Shown here in pieces: positions 16,939-26,500 of a stretch of DNA of 64,000 nt. Source of the DNA: Rhodospirillaceae bacterium LM-1 (GTDB lineage Bacteria; Pseudomonadota; Alphaproteobacteria; Rhodospirillales; WMHbin7); NCBI GenBank assembly GCA_902725215.1, contig CACUVI010000028.1:113872-177871 (forward strand). Direction: 5' to 3'. Under the pieces are notes generated by a model. The model had not been told where the DNA came from. It searched no databases and was given only the letters and a program-made list of their open reading frames with translations. Positions within the stretch are counted from its first letter, which is position 1, and each line of letters opens with the position of its first letter. The position numbers and the translations under genes were made by a program.

Positions 16939-16970
16939 CGTGGATGGCCGGGTCAAGCCCGGCCATGACG
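16939..16970. repeat. REP-like palindromic repeat, right copy (inverted)
   Basis: This is the exact reverse complement of 16572-16603 over all 32 bases, with the same 9-base-pair hairpin. It lies 42 bases upstream of the GIY-YIG start and eight bases beyond the stop of the antitoxin-like gene at 16979. The two copies face each other and delimit a 399-base unit. Confidence 0.9.
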
Positions 16971-16978
16971 AAAAAACA

Positions 16979-17185
16979 CTAAACTGAATTGTAGACGTCG
17001 TCTTCCGGGTTGCTCCACACGGCGGCGAAGGATGGGGCGCTGGCCTGCTGAGCTGCGCGGGTTAGGCGCCTGTCTTGCTCGCGCTCTCGGATGAAATCGA
17101 CGAAATCTTCCACCTCGGCCAGCCTCTCGGCGGGCAGGGCTTCAAGTTTTTCGATCAAGGCCAGAGTGGCGGGCGACATGTCCAT
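16979..17185 (-). CDS. Small orphan antitoxin-like protein, 68 residues
   Basis: The protein starts MDMSPATLALIEKLEALPAE, continues with a helical RLAEVEDFVDFIRERE stretch and ends SFAAVWSNPEDDVYNSV. This arrangement of a DUF2281-like helix followed by an FAAVWxNPEDxxYD tail is typical of antitoxins encoded just before MazF/PemK or PIN toxins. I chose the ATG at 17185 because AAGGA lies five bases upstream; a GTG 18 bases earlier is less likely. No toxin follows: the REP/GIY-YIG unit begins eight bases after the stop, and may have displaced it. A good promoter lies directly upstream. Confidence 0.72.
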   Translation of the reverse strand: MDMSPATLALIEKLEALPAERLAEVEDFVDFIREREQDRRLTRAAQQASAPSFAAVWSNPEDDVYNSV

Positions 17186-17208
17186 GTTCCTTAAGGCAAC
17201 CACCTAAG

Positions 17209-17237
17209 AATATAACGGCTTTGGCCGGACTTGTCAT
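17209..17237 (-). promoter_or_regulatory. Promoter of the 68-residue antitoxin-like gene
   Basis: On the minus strand ATGACA (17237-17232, one mismatch to TTGACA) and TATATT (17214-17209) are exactly 17 bases apart. Transcription would start near 17202, 17 bases before the ATG, leaving room for the AAGGA ribosome-binding site. Confidence 0.7.
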
Positions 17238-17248
17238 GCTCGCCTACG

Positions 17249-17281
17249 AAAATCCCCGGAGGCGGGCGGGCCTCCGGGGAT
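17249..17281 (-). terminator. Rho-independent terminator after acnA
   Basis: Read on the minus strand, a 12-base-pair perfect stem (ATCCCCGGAGGC and its complement, 17281-17270 with 17263-17252) with a six-base loop is followed by TTTT. It begins 58 bases beyond the acnA stop codon. The T run is short, so efficiency is uncertain. Confidence 0.7.
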
Positions 17282-17338
17282 CCCCGGCGCGTCACTTGGG
17301 CAGGTTTTGAGGCTCTACACCAGAGTGCGCAGCACACC

Positions 17339-20020
17339 CTATATCAACGTGCGCAGCACGAAGGGAAGAATCCCTCCGTGTCGGTAATAGGAAATCTCGT
17401 CGCCGGTATCGATGCGCAAGATCGCCTGGATGCGTTCGGTCGATCCATCGGCGCGGGTGATGGCGACGGTCACGTCCTGCTTGGGCGCGATGCCGTCCTT
17501 GATGCCGGAAACGGCGAAAAGTTCGCTGCCGTCCAGCTTCAGGCTTTTGCGGTCCTGGCCTGGCTTGAACTGCAAGGGCAGCACGCCCATGCCGACCAGA
17601 TTCGAGCGGTGGATGCGTTCGAAACTTTCGGCCAGCACAGCCTTTACGCCCAGCAGATTGGTTCCCTTGGCCGCCCAGTCGCGGCTTGATCCGGTGCCGT
17701 ATTCCTTGCCCGCCACCACGATCAGCGGCACGCCCGCCGCCTTGTATTTCATGGCGGCGTCGTAAATGAACATCTCTTCGCCCGAGGGCATGAAGCGGGT
17801 CACGCCGCCTTCGGTGCCGGGCGCCATCTCGTTCTTGATGCGCACATTGGCGAAAGTTCCGCGCATCATCACGTCATGGCTGCCCCTTCTGGCGCCATAG
17901 GAATTGAAATCCTTCTGCTCGACGCCGCGCCTGTTCAGATACTGGCCGGCGGGCGTCGCCTTTTTGATGTTGCCCGCCGGGCTGATATGGTCGGTGGTGA
18001 TGGAATCGCCCAAGATGGCCAGCGGGCGGGCGTTCGCGATATCGGCGAAAGCCGTGGGCGGCTCTTTGGCCATGCCCACGAAATAGGGCGGATTCTGGAT
18101 ATAGGTCGAGGCGTCGTCCCAATCGTAAGTCTGGCTGGTTGCGGCATGGATGGCCTGCCAATCCTTGGTGCCCTTGAACACGTCGGCATAGCGGCTGCGA
18201 TAGCCGTCCGCTGACAAGGCGCCTTCGATGGCTTGGCGGATTTCCGCGTTCGTGGGCCAGATATCCTTCAGGAAAACGGGTTGCCCCAAGGCGTCCAAGC
18301 CCAGCGGTTCGCAGGTCAGATCGATGTTCATCGTGCCCGCGATGGCATAGGCCACCACCAGGGGCGGGCTGGCTAGGTAGTTGGCCTTCACATGCGGGCT
18401 GATGCGGCCTTCGAAATTGCGATTGCCCGACAGCACGGCCGCCACCACCAGATTGTTGGCGTCCACCGCCTCGGCAACTGGCGCATCCAAAGGGCCTGAA
18501 TTGCCGATGCAGGTTGTGCAGCCAAAGCCCGCGATGTTGAAGCCCAGCGCGTCAAGGTGGCGTTGCAGGCCAGCCCTTTCCAGATAGTCGGCCACCACTT
18601 GCGATCCCGGCGCCAGCGACGTCTTGACCCAGGGCTTTCTGGACAGGCCCTTCAACGCGGCCTTCTTGGCCAGCAAACCCGCCGCCATCAGCACATTCGG
18701 ATTCGAGGTGTTGGTGCAAGACGTAATGGCGGCGATCACCACATCGCCATGTCCGATTTTTCCCCGCCCGTCCGACAAGGCGATGTTCGCGTCCGGCTTA
18801 GCCTGGGGGGCGATCAGGGGCAGCGCCTCGGCAAAACCCTGCTTGGCCTTGGACAAGGCCACCCGGTCTTGCGGGCGCTTGGGGCCGGCCAGCGAAGGCT
18901 CGACGGCGTCCAGCTCCAATTCCAGCACATCCGTAAACAAGGGTTCCGCCGTCGTCTGGTCGCGCCACAACCCCTGCGCCTTGGCATAGGCTTCGACAAG
19001 GCGCACGCGATGCGGATCGCGCGCCGTCAGGGTCAGATAGCGGATGGTCTCGGCATCGATGGGAAAGAAGCCGCAGGTGGCCCCGTATTCAGGGGCCATA
19101 TTGGCGATGGTCAGCCGGTCGGCTAGCCCCAGCGCATCAAGGCCTGGGCCGAAAAATTCGACGAATTTGCCGACCACGCCGCGCTTTCTCAGCATCTGCG
19201 TGATGGTCAGCACCAGATCGGTGGCGGTCAGCCCTTCCTTGAGCGTGCCGGTCAGTTTGAAACCCACCACCTCGGGGATCAGCATCGAGACCGGCTGTCC
19301 CAACATGGCCGCTTCCGCCTCGATGCCGCCAACGCCCCAGCCCAGCACCGCCATGCCGTTGACCATGGTGGTGTGCGAATCGGTGCCGACCAGCGTATCG
19401 GGATAAACGACCTTGCGGCCCTGATCGTCCTTGCCCAGCCAAGCCAGTTGGGCCAGATATTCGCAATTCACCTGATGGCAAATGCCCGTACCCGGCGGCA
19501 CGACGCGGAAATTGTCGAAGGCCTGCTGACCCCAGCGCAGAAAGGCATAGCGTTCGGCATTGCGCTCGAATTCCAACGCCGTGTTCTGCGAAAGCGCGTT
19601 CTTGGTCGCGTAGAAATCGACCATCACGGAATGGTCGATCACCAGATCGACCGGCACCAGCGGGTTGATCTTCTGGGGGTCGCCGCCCAGCTTGACCATG
19701 GCGTCGCGCATGGCGGCCAGATCGACCACCGCCGGAACGCCGGTGAAATCCTGCATCAAGACGCGGGCCGGGCGAAAGGCGATCTCGCGCTCGGTTTTGC
19801 CGCGGTTGGCCTGCCAGTCGGCCAGCGCCTTCACGTCATCCACCGTGACCGTGCGCCCATCCTCGAAGCGCAGCAGGTTCTCCAGCAACACTTTGATCGA
19901 GAAGGGCAGGCGCAAGAGATCGCCCAATCCAGCCTCGTTCAGGCTGAAATAGTCGTAGCTCTTGCCCTCGACGGACAGGGAGCGGCGGGCTTTCATCGTG
20001 TCTTGACCGCAGATGGGCAT
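17339..20020 (-). CDS. acnA: Aconitate hydratase A
   Basis: This TCA-cycle enzyme isomerises citrate to isocitrate through a [4Fe-4S] cluster; the apo form of related proteins binds RNA. The 893-residue length fits AcnA. Cluster cysteines are in [11 protein letters not shown] near residue 433 and [13 protein letters not shown] near residue 500; [11 protein letters not shown] and [18 protein letters not shown] are also diagnostic. The ATG at 20020 has GGAGG seven bases upstream, whereas the longer in-frame start would add an unrelated 21 residues. The enzyme depends on the iron-sulfur supply encoded further right. A terminator follows at 17249-17281. Confidence 0.98.
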   Translation of the reverse strand: MPICGQDTMKARRSLSVEGKSYDYFSLNEAGLGDLLRLPFSIKVLLENLLRFEDGRTVTVDDVKALADWQANRGKTEREIAFRPARVLMQDFTGVPAVVDLAAMRDAMVKLGGDPQKINPLVPVDLVIDHSVMVDFYATKNALSQNTALEFERNAERYAFLRWGQQAFDNFRVVPPGTGICHQVNCEYLAQLAWLGKDDQGRKVVYPDTLVGTDSHTTMVNGMAVLGWGVGGIEAEAAMLGQPVSMLIPEVVGFKLTGTLKEGLTATDLVLTITQMLRKRGVVGKFVEFFGPGLDALGLADRLTIANMAPEYGATCGFFPIDAETIRYLTLTARDPHRVRLVEAYAKAQGLWRDQTTAEPLFTDVLELELDAVEPSLAGPKRPQDRVALSKAKQGFAEALPLIAPQAKPDANIALSDGRGKIGHGDVVIAAITSCTNTSNPNVLMAAGLLAKKAALKGLSRKPWVKTSLAPGSQVVADYLERAGLQRHLDALGFNIAGFGCTTCIGNSGPLDAPVAEAVDANNLVVAAVLSGNRNFEGRISPHVKANYLASPPLVVAYAIAGTMNIDLTCEPLGLDALGQPVFLKDIWPTNAEIRQAIEGALSADGYRSRYADVFKGTKDWQAIHAATSQTYDWDDASTYIQNPPYFVGMAKEPPTAFADIANARPLAILGDSITTDHISPAGNIKKATPAGQYLNRRGVEQKDFNSYGARRGSHDVMMRGTFANVRIKNEMAPGTEGGVTRFMPSGEEMFIYDAAMKYKAAGVPLIVVAGKEYGTGSSRDWAAKGTNLLGVKAVLAESFERIHRSNLVGMGVLPLQFKPGQDRKSLKLDGSELFAVSGIKDGIAPKQDVTVAITRADGSTERIQAILRIDTGDEISYYRHGGILPFVLRTLI

Positions 20021-20272
20021 CGGTTGGCCTCCAAGAGCGCTGTCATGATCACATGGGTCGAGCTTCGATGAAACACAAGCCAACCCGTTTGTCTAGCGGG
20101 CAACACCCGACGGGGTGGGATTGTAACCACCCATATCCACAAGGATCGTGTGGCGAAAATGTGAAAAATGGCTTGAAAATAAATGATTTGCTTGCCTGTT
20201 GCGCTATATTCCACTTTATTCATAAATTCTAATGAGCGACATTCGCTCGATCCGGTTCCTCCAGGAGGCTGA

Positions 20273-20575
20273 ATGGACTATTCCGAGCAGAAATTGGGCA
20301 GCGATTTGGTCTATGCGCTGAAAGGCCGGATGACTTTTTCCGATCACAAAATCTTTCGCGAAATTCTAAAGAAGACCAACGCGGACGAGTACCGCCGTCT
20401 GGTCATCGATTTGTCCGCTTTGGACTTCATCGATTCCTTTGGCGTCGGCATGCTCTTGATCGTCAAGGACGCCGTCGAGCATCGCGGTCGCGAAGTCGTG
20501 TTGCGCCGCCCGGCGGGCCAAGTCGATCACATGGTCCAGATTGCCAAGCTCTCCAAGCTCTTCACCATCGAATAA
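20273..20575 (+). CDS. Single-domain STAS protein (anti-sigma factor antagonist type)
   Basis: The whole 100-residue protein is one STAS domain. The phosphorylatable serine loop is intact: [19 protein letters not shown] puts Ser55 at the position phosphorylated by RsbW/SpoIIAB-type kinases. No anti-sigma kinase or phosphatase is encoded nearby. The gene ends 10 bases before a cytosolic chemoreceptor, with which it is probably cotranscribed, so the partner may be the chemotaxis machinery instead of a sigma-factor switch. The ATG follows a strong AGGAGG. The 252-base gap to acnA includes an AT-rich stretch just upstream, but no certain promoter. Confidence 0.88.
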   Translation: MDYSEQKLGSDLVYALKGRMTFSDHKIFREILKKTNADEYRRLVIDLSALDFIDSFGVGMLLIVKDAVEHRGREVVLRRPAGQVDHMVQIAKLSKLFTIE

Positions 20576-20585
20576 GGCGCCCCCA

Positions 20586-21953
20586 ATGGCTTTGTTTTCC
20601 AATTCAGCGGCCCAACCGGCGAGCGCTGTGAACACTGTGGCGCCCGCCAACGACGCGACCGACATCGATCATGTGGTTGAACAGATCGTCAAGGGCGCCT
20701 TTCTGACGCTGCTGGAAAATGGCGGCGAAGGGTTGGGCAAGCTGGCAGGGCTGGTGCGCCACCTTGAAAGCAAGGATGGCAAGGCCCTGGTCGATACGGT
20801 GCAGGTGGCGGTCTGCATGAACGACGTGGTGACCCGCGCCGTCGAGACCATGCGCAGCGTGCGCGACCTGTCCAAGCGCACCACCACCATTTCCAGCGCC
20901 ACCGAGGAATTGGTGGCGGGCGTGCTGGCGATCAGCCGCACCTCGGAACTGGTGGCGGGCAATGCCGAACGCGTGAAGGGATTGACGATGGAAGGGGCAA
21001 GCGAGGCGCAACACGCGGCTCAAGCGGTGCATGCCATCGTCGAGACGGTCAACGAGGCGTCGCAAAGCGTCGAGCGCTTGGCCGAGGCCTCGGCCCGCAT
21101 CGGCTCGATCATCGATCAGATCGAAATGATCGCCAAGCAAACCAACATCCTGGCGCTGAACGCCACCATCGAAGCCGCCAGAGCGGGAGACGCGGGCAAA
21201 GGATTCGCCGTGGTGGCGCACGAGGTGAAGACGCTGGCCAATCAGACGGCGGCCGCTACCTTGGACATCAGGAAACGCATCCAGACCCTGACCGAGGAAT
21301 CGAACGCCATCACGGTGGCCATGAGTTCCAGCAGCCAGCGGGTTCTGGAAGGCGAACAGGTGGTGTTGGCGACCGTCGGCAAGATGCAAGAGGTCGAGAA
21401 GGAAATCAAAGACGTCACCAGCATGATGCAGGATATTGCCAGCAATCTGGGCCAGCAGCGCATCGCGGCGGGCGAAATCGCCAAGAATCTCGACGAAATC
21501 TCCACCATCTCGAACAAGGATTCGGAAGCCATCACGGCGCTGCTGGAAGTGTCGGCCAAGGGCAACGAGAAGCTGGACGCCATGCTGGCCGAAATGGCCA
21601 AGCTGGAAACCGGCAACAAGGTCGTGCATCTGGCCAAGAACGACCACATGATCTGGCGGCGCAAGCTGGCGGAAATGGTGGCGGGACGGGTCAAGCTGAA
21701 CGCCAACGAACTGTCCAGCCATCAGACCTGCCGGTTGGGCAAATGGTACGAAGGCGTTGCCGACGCCAAGGTCAAGAATCACCCGGCCTATCGGTCTATG
21801 CTGGAGCCGCATGCCGAAGTGCATAAGCACGGCATCGAGGCGGTGCGCAAATACAATGCGGGCGATTTCGAGGGCGCCATCGACGAGATCGCCAAGATCG
21901 AAGCGCCGTCGGGCGAGGTGCAGCGTTGCCTGGATGAATTGGCGAAGCTGTAG
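20586..21953 (+). CDS. Soluble methyl-accepting chemotaxis protein with C-terminal CZB zinc-binding domain
   Basis: The 455-residue protein has no membrane segment. The methyl-accepting signalling domain is recognised by its conserved tip ([20 protein letters not shown]) and [16 protein letters not shown]. The last 100 residues form a chemoreceptor zinc-binding domain with a His in [19 protein letters not shown], and paired His in [10 protein letters not shown], matching the 3His/1Cys zinc site. CZB receptors are linked to zinc, pH or oxidant (hypochlorous acid) sensing. I start at the ATG at 20586, with AAGG upstream; the longer frame overlaps the STAS gene. The Pho-driven transcript described below would run antisense into its 3' end. 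Confidence 0.93.
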   Translation: MALFSNSAAQPASAVNTVAPANDATDIDHVVEQIVKGAFLTLLENGGEGLGKLAGLVRHLESKDGKALVDTVQVAVCMNDVVTRAVETMRSVRDLSKRTTTISSATEELVAGVLAISRTSELVAGNAERVKGLTMEGASEAQHAAQAVHAIVETVNEASQSVERLAEASARIGSIIDQIEMIAKQTNILALNATIEAARAGDAGKGFAVVAHEVKTLANQTAAATLDIRKRIQTLTEESNAITVAMSSSSQRVLEGEQVVLATVGKMQEVEKEIKDVTSMMQDIASNLGQQRIAAGEIAKNLDEISTISNKDSEAITALLEVSAKGNEKLDAMLAEMAKLETGNKVVHLAKNDHMIWRRKLAEMVAGRVKLNANELSSHQTCRLGKWYEGVADAKVKNHPAYRSMLEPHAEVHKHGIEAVRKYNAGDFEGAIDEIAKIEAPSGEVQRCLDELAKL

Positions 21954-21964
21954 GGCGTCTGCGA

Positions 21965-22036
21965 TTATTTTCCCGCTGGGCGGGGCTGTATGGGTCCCGT
22001 CCCGAAGGCGCCTTTGCGCCACTGTGCCAATTGCAT
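21965..22036 (-). CDS. Candidate 23-residue small protein behind a Pho-box promoter
   Basis: This minus-strand ORF begins with ATG at 22036, six bases after GGGAG, and encodes MQLAQWRKGAFGTGPIQPRP plus three more residues (AGK). It is basic and has no membrane segment or known family. Its support comes from context: a predicted Pho-box promoter ends about 20 bases upstream, giving a short leader with the ribosome-binding site correctly placed. The ORF fills the gap between two convergent genes. The transcript may equally be a noncoding RNA that runs on antisense into the chemoreceptor gene. An internal hairpin (GGCGC-AAAG-GCGCC) and a second GC-rich hairpin are visible, without a T run. Confidence 0.4.
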   Translation of the reverse strand: MQLAQWRKGAFGTGPIQPRPAGK

Positions 22037-22063
22037 CTTTCTCTCCCGATTCATCGCGGGGGA

Positions 22064-22119
22064 GATATAACCGGCGACGGTTAAAGCCGTGTGACGCTTC
22101 GGTGACAGTGCGGTGACAT
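22064..22119 (-). promoter_or_regulatory. Pho-box array and -10 element (candidate PhoB-dependent promoter)
   Basis: On the minus strand four seven-base units lie at an exact 11-base period: ATGTCAC (22119-22113), CTGTCAC (22108-22102), GCGTCAC (22097-22091) and the weaker CTTTAAC (22086-22080). The PhoB consensus is tandem CTGTCAT units with 4-base spacers. Ten bases after the last unit is TATATC (22069-22064), the same geometry I recall for E. coli phoA. Transcription would start near 22057 and run toward lower coordinates. The first unit overlaps the stop codon of the epimerase gene. Confidence 0.62.
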
Positions 22120-23102
22120 CACAGCTTGTAGAAGCTGCGGTACCAGTCAATGAATTTGGGAATGCCCTCGTCGATGCTGGTCCTGGGCTGATAGCCGCAG
22201 TCCTTCTGAATGGCGTCGATGTCGGCATAGGTTTCACGCACGTCGCCCGGCTGCATGGGCAGGAAATCGATGGCCGCCGTCTTGCCCAGCGCCTGCTCGA
22301 TCAATTGAATGTAGCGCATCAAGGGTTCGGTGCTGTGATTGCCGATATTATAGACCTTGTAGGGCGGCTCGCCTTCGGAACCGATCACGGGCGGCCGGTC
22401 GAGGACGGCGATGGTGCCCGCCACGATATCGTCGATATAGGTGAAATCGCGGCGCATGTCGCCGTTGTTGAAGACCGGGATCGGCCTGTCTTCCAGAATG
22501 GCCTTGGCGAAGATGCAGGCCGCCATGTCGGGGCGCCCCCAGGGGCCGTAAACCGTGAAATAGCGCAGGCCCGTGGTCGGCAGACGGTAGAGATGGCTGT
22601 AGGTATGCGCCATCAACTCGTTGGCCTTCTTGGTGGCGGCGTACATCGAAATGGGGTTGTCGACCCGGTCGTCGGTCGAGAAGGGCATCTTCTTGTTGCC
22701 GCCATAGACCGAGGATGAACTGGCATAGACCAGATGCTTGAGCTTAGGCAGAGCACGGCAGCATTCCAGCACGACCAGGAACCCTTCCACATTGGAATGG
22801 GTGTAGGCGTAGGGGTTGACCAGCGAATAGCGCACGCCCGCCTGCGCCGCCAGATTGACCACGCGGTCGATGTCGGGGCGCGACTTGAAAAGCGCCTGCA
22901 TGGCTTCGCGGTCGGCGATATCCTGCTTGTGGAAGGCGTAGTTCTTGTTGGGAATCAGCGTATCGACGCGAGCCTGCTTCAAGCTGACGTCGTAATAGGC
23001 GTCCATATTATCGACGCCGATGACGCTGTCGCCCCGCGCCAACAGGGCGCGCGACAAGGTCGATCCGATGAATCCGGCGCCGCCGGTGATGAGAACGGTC
23101 AT
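22119..23102 (-). CDS. NAD-dependent nucleotide-sugar epimerase, UDP-glucuronate 4-epimerase type
   Basis: The protein is an extended short-chain dehydrogenase. It begins with the NAD-binding GGAGFIGSTLSRALLARG, and the catalytic YxxxK is in SMYAATKKANE near residue 155, with SSSSVYGGN as the Ser/Thr element. The insertion NLAAQAGVRYSLVNPYAY and the tail are typical of UDP-glucuronate 4-epimerases, which make UDP-galacturonate for lipopolysaccharide or capsule. The 327-residue length fits. It stands alone, with no other polysaccharide genes nearby. A candidate Pho box overlaps its stop codon but points away from it. Confidence 0.9.
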   Translation of the reverse strand: MTVLITGGAGFIGSTLSRALLARGDSVIGVDNMDAYYDVSLKQARVDTLIPNKNYAFHKQDIADREAMQALFKSRPDIDRVVNLAAQAGVRYSLVNPYAYTHSNVEGFLVVLECCRALPKLKHLVYASSSSVYGGNKKMPFSTDDRVDNPISMYAATKKANELMAHTYSHLYRLPTTGLRYFTVYGPWGRPDMAACIFAKAILEDRPIPVFNNGDMRRDFTYIDDIVAGTIAVLDRPPVIGSEGEPPYKVYNIGNHSTEPLMRYIQLIEQALGKTAAIDFLPMQPGDVRETYADIDAIQKDCGYQPRTSIDEGIPKFIDWYRSFYKL

Positions 23103-23504
23103 GGCCTACCCCAAAATGCCCGCCCTCTATAACCGACGAACGCCTTGCGGGAAAGGGGGGAAGTTAAGGCGATGCTGATGGAGGGGGGGCCGCGTCTGGC
23201 TGAAGGCGTTGACCGAAGGAAGAGAAGTTCCTTGCCCGACGCCCTTGTCAAACAATGCGCATTAAGCAGGCTGCCCTCTCTATGATGTGCCCCTAACATA
23301 TTGCACCGCAACAGAAAATCCACGGTAATATTGTTTCGCGCACCTGCTCCGGCGGCGCAAGGGGCGTTCGCGCCTGCATGGTTGCGGGAACGGTCCTGTC
23401 TTTTTGCAAGCGTCAGACCGGCGGGCATAGACAAGCCGTCGCCTCGCCCCCATAACCTAACGTAAGGTAAAGTAGAGACAAGGAAGCCGCCGGGAGCCAG
23501 CGCC
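23103..23504. other. 402-base intergenic region between divergent genes
   Basis: This gap separates the epimerase and the fused IOR gene. I found no gene here: the longest readable short ORF (37 codons from about 23176 on the plus strand) has a poorly spaced ribosome-binding site and no family resemblance. A TATGAT (23280s) resembles a -10 but has no matching -35. Near the IOR start, 23455-23468 forms a near-perfect palindrome, ACCTAACGTAAGGT, listed separately. No tRNA, SRP RNA or 6S RNA signature could be recognised. Confidence 0.6.
23455..23468. promoter_or_regulatory. Possible operator palindrome upstream of the IOR gene
   Basis: ACCTAACGTAAGGT is an inverted repeat in which six of seven base pairs match. 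It ends 36 bases before the GTG start of the indolepyruvate oxidoreductase gene. The ACGTAAGG half resembles MerR- or TetR-type operators used in amino-acid degradation genes, but no regulator gene is adjacent. Weak evidence. Confidence 0.3.
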
Positions 23505-26500
23505 GTGCATATCGCCAATGTCACCTTAGAGGACAAATACACCCAGGAGCGGGGCCGGGTTTTCCTGACCGGCACCCAAGCCCTGGTGCGCTTGCCCATG
23601 ATGCAAAGGGCGCGCGATCTGGCCCTGGGGCTGAACACGGCGGGCTTCATTTCGGGCTATCGCGGCTCGCCCTTGGGCGGCTTCGACAAGGAATTGTGGT
23701 CGGCCAGGAAATTTCTGAAATCTCAGCACATCCATTTCCAGCCCGGCGTCAATGAAGACTTGGCGGCCACGGCTTGCTGGGGCACGCAGCAGGTCAATCT
23801 GTTCGAGGGCGCCAAATATGACGGCGTGTTCGCCATCTGGTACGGCAAGGGGCCGGGCGTTGACCGTTCGGGCGACGTTTTTAAGCATGGCAACAATGCG
23901 GGCACATCCCGACATGGCGGCGTGCTGGCGTTGGCGGGCGACGACCATGCCGCCAAATCCTCGACGGCGGCCCATCAATCCGATTACGCCTTCATGGACG
24001 CCATGATTCCGGTGCTGCATCCGGCGGGCTTGCAGGAAATTCTCGATTACGGCCTGTTCGGCATCGCGCTGTCGCGCTTTGCCGGTCTGTGGGTGGCGAT
24101 GAAAACCATTGCCGAAACGGTGGACAGTTCGGCCTCGGTGCAGATCGATCCGTTGCGCCTGTCCTTCGCCATCCCCGACTTCGACATGCCGCAAGGCGGG
24201 CTGCATATCCGCTGGCCCGACAAGGTGCTGGACCAGGAAGCGCGCCTGATGCGCTTCAAGCTGGATGCGGCCTTGGCCTTCGCCAGGGCCAACCGCATCG
24301 ACCGCACGGTGATCGACAGCCCGGAACCCCGGCTGGGCATCGTGTCCACCGGCAAGGCCTATCTGGATGTGCGCCAAGCGCTCGACGATCTGGGCATCGA
24401 TGACGAACTGGCCGCCAGGATCGGCCTTCGGCTTTACAAGGTGGGGATGGTCTGGCCGCTGGAGCGCGAGGGCATTCGCCATTTCGCCGAGGGGCTGGAA
24501 GAGATTCTGGTCGTCGAGGAAAAGCGCCCTCTGATCGAAAACCAAGTAAAGGAGCAGCTTTACAATTGGCGCGAGGATGTGCGCCCGCGCGTGATCGGCA
24601 AATACGACGAGAACGGTCAATGGCTGCTGGCCTCGAACGGCGAATTGTCGCCCTCCGAAATCGCCAAGGTGATCGCAGCGCGCATCGACCGTTTCATGAC
24701 CAGCCCCGTCATCAAGGAGCGGCTGGACTGGCTGAAGGCCAAGGAAGACAGCCTTAGCCATCCCACGCACCAAATGGCCCGCCTGCCTTATTTCTGCTCG
24801 GGCTGCCCGCACAACACATCGACCAAGGTGCCGGAAGGATCGCGCGCGCTGGCGGGCATCGGCTGCCATTACATGGCGATCTGGATGGATCGCAAGACAG
24901 AAACCTTCACCCAGATGGGCGGCGAGGGTGCTACCTGGATCGGCCAAGCGCCCTTTACAGAAACCAAGCATGTTTTTCAGAATCTGGGCGACGGCACCTA
25001 TTTCCATTCCGGCATTCTGGCCCTGCGCGCCGCGATTTCGGCGGGCGTCAACATCACCTACAAAATTCTTTACAACGACGCGGTGGCGATGACCGGCGGC
25101 CAACCGCTTGACGGCCAGATGAGCGTGCCGCAACTGGCCCGCCAAGTGGAGGCCGAAGGGGTGGCGCGCATTGCCATCGTCAGCGACGAGCCGCACAAAT
25201 ATCCGATCGGCGAAACTTTTCCGCCGGGCACCAGCTTTCATCACCGCGACTATCTGGACGGCGTGCAGAAGGATTTGCGCGACTGGCCGGGGGTCAGCGT
25301 TCTGATCTACGATCAGACCTGCGCCGCCGAAAAGCGCAGGCGACGTAAGCGCGGCAAAATGGCCGATCCCGAACAACGTTTGGTGATCAACGAGCGCATC
25401 TGCGAGGGCTGCGGCGATTGCGGCGAGATTTCGAACTGCGTTTCCGTGGTTCCGGTCGAGACCGAATATGGGCGCAAGCGGGCCATCGACCAATCTTCTT
25501 GCAACAAGGACTATTCCTGCGTCAAAGGATTCTGCCCCAGCTTCGTTTCTGTGATCGGGTCCAGCCCCAGGAAGCGGGCGTCCTTGGGCGGCGTGGTTGC
25601 ATTTGCCGATTTGCCGGACCCTGAATTGCCCAAGCTGGGGGCCGAGCCTTACGGCATCGTGATCACCGGCATCGGCGGCACCGGCGTGGTGACGGTGGGA
25701 GCGTTGCTGGGCATGGCGGCGCATCTGGAAGGGCTTGGCGTTTCGGTGCTGGATATGCTGGGCATGGCGCAAAAGAATGGCGCGGTGCTGACCCATGTCC
25801 GTCTGGCCCCTTCGCAAGACGACATTCATGCGGTGCGCATCGGCGCTTGCAACGCGCATTTGCTGCTGGGCTGCGACATGGTGGTGGCGGCGGGGCCGGA
25901 TGCGGTTTCCAAATTGCGCCTGGGCCATGCCAGCGCGGTGGTCAACGACCATAGGGCGATGACCGCCGATTTCACGCGCAAGCCCGATCTGGACTTCCCC
26001 GCCGAGGGCCTCAAGATGTCCATCATCGACGCGGTGGGCCGCGAGCGCGCCAGCTTCGTCGATGCCAGCCGTCTGGCCGCCAGCCTGTTGGGAGATGCCC
26101 TGGCCACTAATCTGTTCATGGTGGGCTATGCTTGGCAGAAGGGATTGATCCCGCTGTCGCATGCGTCGCTGGAACGGGCCATTTTGCTGAACGGCGCTAT
26201 GGTCGAGTTCAACAAGCAGGCCTTCTTGTGGGGGCGAAGGGCGGCCTTCGACCTTGACGCCGTGGCCCAACTAGCCGCTCCGCCCGAAGCGTTGGGCGAA
26301 GACCGGCATATGTCGCAAACGCTTGATCAGCGGATCGCCAGACGCAAGGCCAGGCTGGCCGACTATCAAGATCAGGCCTATGCGGAACGCTATGCGAGGC
26401 GCGTGGCGAAAATCCGCCATTTGGAATCCGTGACCGTGCCGGGCAGCGAAGCCCTGGCCACGGCGGCGGCCGATAGCCTGTTCAAGCTGATGGCGATCAA

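Noticed and set aside
20160-20272. Promoter for the STAS gene
   Set aside because: AT-rich hexamers such as TATATT are present, but no -35-like hexamer lies at 16-18 bases, so a specific promoter was not called.
21990-22020. GC-rich hairpins after the CZB receptor as a terminator
   Set aside because: The stems are five base pairs and no T run follows on the plus strand.
23176-23290. 37-codon plus-strand ORF in the epimerase-IOR gap
   Set aside because: The ribosome-binding site is badly spaced, the composition is arginine/serine-rich as in noncoding GC-rich DNA, and no family resemblance or promoter supports it.
23103-23504. Possible structured RNA (SRP RNA or 6S RNA) in the long gap
   Set aside because: I looked for the conserved SRP core and for a long central-bubble hairpin. 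Only short, inconsistently ordered complementary segments were found.
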